Part shown: in pieces, positions 39,444 to 41,478 of the stretch
How the letters are laid out: each line of letters starts with the position of its first letter
Position numbering within the stretch: position 1 is the first letter of the stretch
Assembly: GCA_902792555.1 (NCBI GenBank)
Contig: CADAZW010000004.1
Coordinates: forward strand, 1-41,478
Length of the DNA: 41,478 nucleotides
Origin: an uncultured Bacteroidales bacterium
GTDB lineage: Bacteria > Bacteroidota > Bacteroidia > Bacteroidales > Bacteroidaceae
Reading direction: 5' to 3'
Notes under the pieces: generated by a model
What the model saw: the letters and a program-made list of their open reading frames with translations, nothing else
Told to the model about the DNA's origin: nothing
The model's database searches: none
Position numbers and translations under genes: made by a program

Positions 39444-39860
39444 TTATCCACACCCAAAAACAATACTTATTTTTCAATATTTAATTTAATATGTTTTATT
39501 ATTATTTTTAGTGTGTTTTTATATGTGTGGCGGTTGAAACTGTTGATATTTTTTTATGATAAAAAGCAAAGATTTTTTATCAACGCAGAATGAATATTTG
39601 TCCACATATTATCAACAAATAATTTGTAATGTAACTTGCATAAATATCATTAATTTATATCATTAATTATGCTCATTTTCCACAGACTGGACAGAAGTGT
39701 ATATGAAATTATTTATACTAATTTAAGGTGCGTGATAAGATGTTGATAACTCTAAAGAATGTGCTCTTATATATGTGAATTGATGTGGAAAAATACATAG
39801 GACAATACTATATAATTAATTCACAGCAGAATTCACAGATTATTAACATACTTTTCCACA
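39444..39860. other. Candidate chromosomal replication origin (oriC)
   Basis: A very AT-rich stretch of ~500 bp without genes. It contains one perfect DnaA box TTATCCACA (39444-39452), TTGTCCACA (39598-39606), TTTTCCACA (39676-39684, 39852-39860 and inverted 39784-39792), and TTATCAACA-like sites (39609-39617, inverted 39741-39749). Long T and A runs between them could form the unwinding region. All genes from 30 to 39.3 kb point away to the left. dnaA is not visible, which is common in this order. Confidence 0.6.
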
Positions 39861-40372
39861 TTTTTAAAATATTGCCACATAACCATTGCTGCAGTACATG
39901 AGACATTGAAGGAATGCTTAGTGCCGATCTGCGGAATCTCTAAACAATAGTCTGCGGCATCTATTATCTCTTGACTTATACCTTTAACTTCGTTACCGAA
40001 AATAACTGCCAAGGGTTGGACATCACTCCATTCTATCATATTCTGACTGCCTTCCACTTGCTCAACTGCAATGATAGTATAATTATCTTTACGCAGTTTT
40101 TCTATACATTCAAGTGTTGATTTATAGTATTTCCAATCAACACTGTCTTCAGCGCCGAGGGCAGTCTTATGAATTTCCTGGTGCGGCGGAGTACCGGTGA
40201 TACCGCAAAGGCAAACTTGCTTAATGCGAAATCCGTCAGCAGTGCGCAATATAGAACCTACATTATACATACTCCTGACATTGTCGAGTACAACAATGAG
40301 GGGAATCTTCTTTGTTTTGCGAAATTCTTCAGCGGTAAGGCGGTTCATCTCTAATATACTTAGTTTGTGCAT
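39833..40372 (-). CDS. SpoU/TrmH-family RNA 2'-O-methyltransferase
   Basis: 179 residues from the ATG at 40372 (MHKLSILEMNRLT). A longer frame starts at 40453, but a perfect -7 box at 40417-40424 lies inside it and the extra residues lack family character. The SPOUT knot motifs are all present: LDNVRSMYNVGSILRTADGF (Arg and Asn of motif 1), AVIFGNEVKGIS (motif 2) and FNVSCTAAMVMW (motif 3). The enzyme methylates ribose in tRNA or rRNA using SAM; the target nucleotide is unknown. A TTTTCCACA site overlaps its 3' end. Confidence 0.88.
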   Translation of the reverse strand: MHKLSILEMNRLTAEEFRKTKKIPLIVVLDNVRSMYNVGSILRTADGFRIKQVCLCGITGTPPHQEIHKTALGAEDSVDWKYYKSTLECIEKLRKDNYTIIAVEQVEGSQNMIEWSDVQPLAVIFGNEVKGISQEIIDAADYCLEIPQIGTKHSFNVSCTAAMVMWQYFKNVEKYVNNL

Positions 40373-40416
40373 GAGATTATATTTAGATAAATAGCGGGTA
40401 AATGTATCTATGTGTG

Positions 40417-40424
40417 CAAAATTA
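40417..40424 (-). promoter_or_regulatory. -7 box of the SpoU methyltransferase gene
   Basis: TAATTTTG on the minus strand, 45 bp before the preferred start at 40372. No TTTG at -33. It decides between the two possible starts. Confidence 0.5.
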
Positions 40425-40468
40425 GTATTTTTAACTAATTCCATATTCTTCACTCCTTATAAATTGTG

Positions 40469-40476
40469 TATTTTTG
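40469..40476 (+). promoter_or_regulatory. -7 box of the DUF4294 gene
   Basis: TATTTTTG, a perfect match, only 10 bp before the ATG at 40487, giving a very short leader. The -33 region is weak. Confidence 0.5.
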
Positions 40477-40486
40477 CAGCCGAATT

Positions 40487-41107
40487 ATGAATGCGCGAAC
40501 ATTTATATATATAATATTGTGGGTATCGGCAATAGTATGGAGTATTACCGGCAATGCTCAGGACAATGCCAATGACACTATTCAGGTAGCGATGTATGTC
40601 AAGATAGACCGTGCCTATTATCAGGGTGATAGCATACCTAACATGACATTGCATGAATTTTATAAGACAGCTCCAAAGATATTCAAAAACGAGAAGCAGC
40701 GTCAGAAATATAATAAGTTGGTGAGGGATGTGCGATATGTTTTTCCTTATGCAAAGCTGACACGTCAGATATTGATAGAAACTCACGATTATCTCGAGAC
40801 CATTGAAGACGAGAAGGAAAAGAAGCGTCATATCAAGGCCGTTGAGAGGGGTATCCGTAAGCAGTATGAGCCGACGGTGCGTAAGATAACTAAGACTCAG
40901 GGTAAGCTTTTAGTGAAATTGATTGACCGTGAATGTGGGCAGACCAGCTTTGAAATGATAAAGGCATTTCTTGGTCCTGTTAAAGCAAATATGTATAATG
41001 TGCTCAGTACGCTTTTTGGCAACAATCTCCGCAAGCACTATGATCCCGAGGGTGAAGACCGTGAGATAGAAAAAATTGTCCGCAAGGTTGAGAGCGGACA
41101 ACTTTAA
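40487..41107 (+). CDS. DUF4294 family secreted protein
   Basis: 206 residues from ATG 40487 (MNARTFIYIILWVSAIVW); an in-frame ATG seven codons earlier would sit within the promoter. Residues 1-24 form a signal peptide ending before QDNAND. The body matches the Bacteroidetes DUF4294 family: RDVRYVFPYAKLTRQIL, ERGIRKQYEPTVRKITKTQG, KLIDRECGQTSFEMIK and KAFLGPVKANMYNVLSTLFG. It is basic and helical, probably periplasmic. Function unknown. It is divergent from the methyltransferase gene across a 114 bp shared promoter region. Confidence 0.85.
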   Translation: MNARTFIYIILWVSAIVWSITGNAQDNANDTIQVAMYVKIDRAYYQGDSIPNMTLHEFYKTAPKIFKNEKQRQKYNKLVRDVRYVFPYAKLTRQILIETHDYLETIEDEKEKKRHIKAVERGIRKQYEPTVRKITKTQGKLLVKLIDRECGQTSFEMIKAFLGPVKANMYNVLSTLFGNNLRKHYDPEGEDREIEKIVRKVESGQL

Positions 41108-41290
41108 AGGGAAACCCCTCTAATTCTCCCAGAGGGGAGGACTCTGGCTGGCCCAACGACGTGACTTACTCCTTGGTCACTTCTGCCACGCCAGAAAGAA
41201 ATTATCAGAAATATTTTACTACTATTTTCACGAATGCCGCAGGCTTCGCATTAAATAACCCCTCCCTCCCTTTAGGGCAACAAGAGGTGG
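41108..41290 (+). repeat. GC-rich palindromic intergenic repeat, copy 2 with flanking remnants
   Basis: 41110-41148 aligns with 11553-11590 (minus strand), from ggaa.cccctctaa to gaggactctggc. A small stem follows (gtgac, 41160-41164, with gtcac, 41176-41180), and a second partial copy (cccctccctccctttaggg, near 41261-41279) ends the block 20-odd bp before nadA. Confidence 0.75.
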
Positions 41291-41302
41291 TATAGTCATT
41301 GA

Positions 41303-41478
41303 TTAAATTCCCAGTTCTTTGCTAATGCGGAGCATTTCGTTGATGGGGCGACGTGCTTTTTCAATTACTTCTGGCTCAACTTTCACTTCCGGCCATTCGT
41401 AGCGCAGGGTGTTATAAAGTTTTGCCAATGTGTTAAGTTTCATGTAGGCACATTCGTTGCAAGAGCATGAAGGCAGAT
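41303..41478 (-). CDS. nadA: Quinolinate synthase, C-terminal fragment (5' end outside window)
   Basis: 58 full codons are visible, ending at the stop 41303-41305. The peptide includes CSCNECAYMKLNTLAKLYN, the NadA C-terminal signature with the last 4Fe-4S cluster cysteine, then EKARRPINEMLRISKELGI at the end. NadA condenses iminoaspartate with dihydroxyacetone phosphate for NAD synthesis. The rest of the gene lies beyond the right edge. Confidence 0.88.
   Translation of the reverse strand, partial: LPSCSCNECAYMKLNTLAKLYNTLRYEWPEVKVEPEVIEKARRPINEMLRISKELGI

Noticed and set aside
39444-39832. Protein-coding content in the AT-rich gap
   Set aside because: No frame of useful length; DnaA-box-like sites and T runs explain the region better.
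40373-40453. 27-residue N-terminal extension of the SpoU methyltransferase
   Set aside because: A perfect -7 promoter box lies within it and the residues do not resemble the family start.

Overview
The window is a chromosomal segment of a Bacteroidales bacterium, most likely Prevotellaceae or a close relative. The evidence is the BACON/NPCBM protein, the OMP_b-brl-type TonB-linked barrel, the acpP-fabF-rnc and dapB-lepB clusters, TrpB2, DUF2851, DUF4294, and repeated Bacteroidetes-type promoters (TTTG, 19-21 nt, TAnnTTTG). Genes are GC-rich over about 1-36 kb and visibly AT-richer from about 36.6 kb to the end. No tRNA, rRNA, CRISPR, transposase or prophage was seen.

Layout. 3-5499 (+): a chimeric hydrolase/TopA tail, aroK, speA, argB, alkaline phosphatase. 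5620-11325 (-): a 1901-residue secreted GH2 enzyme. 11632-20487 (+): trpB, BACON-NPCBM protein, polytopic membrane protein, DedA/VTT-like protein, outer-membrane barrel, asnA. 20488-26520: a repeat-rich gap, a tiny two-helix membrane protein (-), a sugar nucleotidyltransferase (+), then manA, manC and pckA (-). 26783-29629 (+): acpP, fabF, rnc. 30053-39315 (-): DUF2851, an opine-dehydrogenase-like enzyme, a nucleotidyltransferase/PLP-enzyme fusion, an esterase, lepB, dapB, two paralogous lipoproteins and a zinc-ribbon membrane protein. 39.4-39.9 kb: an AT-rich stretch with DnaA-box-like sites, a candidate oriC. Then a SpoU/TrmH methyltransferase (-), a DUF4294 protein (+) and the 3' end of nadA (-).

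How genes fit together: aroK and trpB serve aromatic synthesis; argB and speA serve arginine and polyamines; manC and manA supply GDP-mannose; acpP and fabF elongate fatty acids; the 31.3-34.2 kb pair looks like a small nucleotide-activation pathway for an amino-containing metabolite of unknown identity.

What stands out is non-coding structure. (1) Three intergenic gaps carry degenerate tandem arrays with a 21-22 bp period, each unit having a CG-rich core in AT-rich flanks. (2) Heptanucleotide tandem repeats recur at gene edges: just before start codons (trpB, opine-dehydrogenase-like gene), across stop codons (membrane protein, lepB), and once inside a coding region as a heptapeptide repeat. 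(3) A palindromic GC-rich repeat family occurs twice between genes and probably once in frame inside a gene. (4) A roughly 330 bp AT-rich cassette with a small acidic ORF has inserted into the 5' end of rnc, flanked by a 13 bp direct repeat, and supplies a replacement N-terminus. (5) The first ORF joins two unrelated proteins in frame, which is either an assembly error or a real recombination scar.
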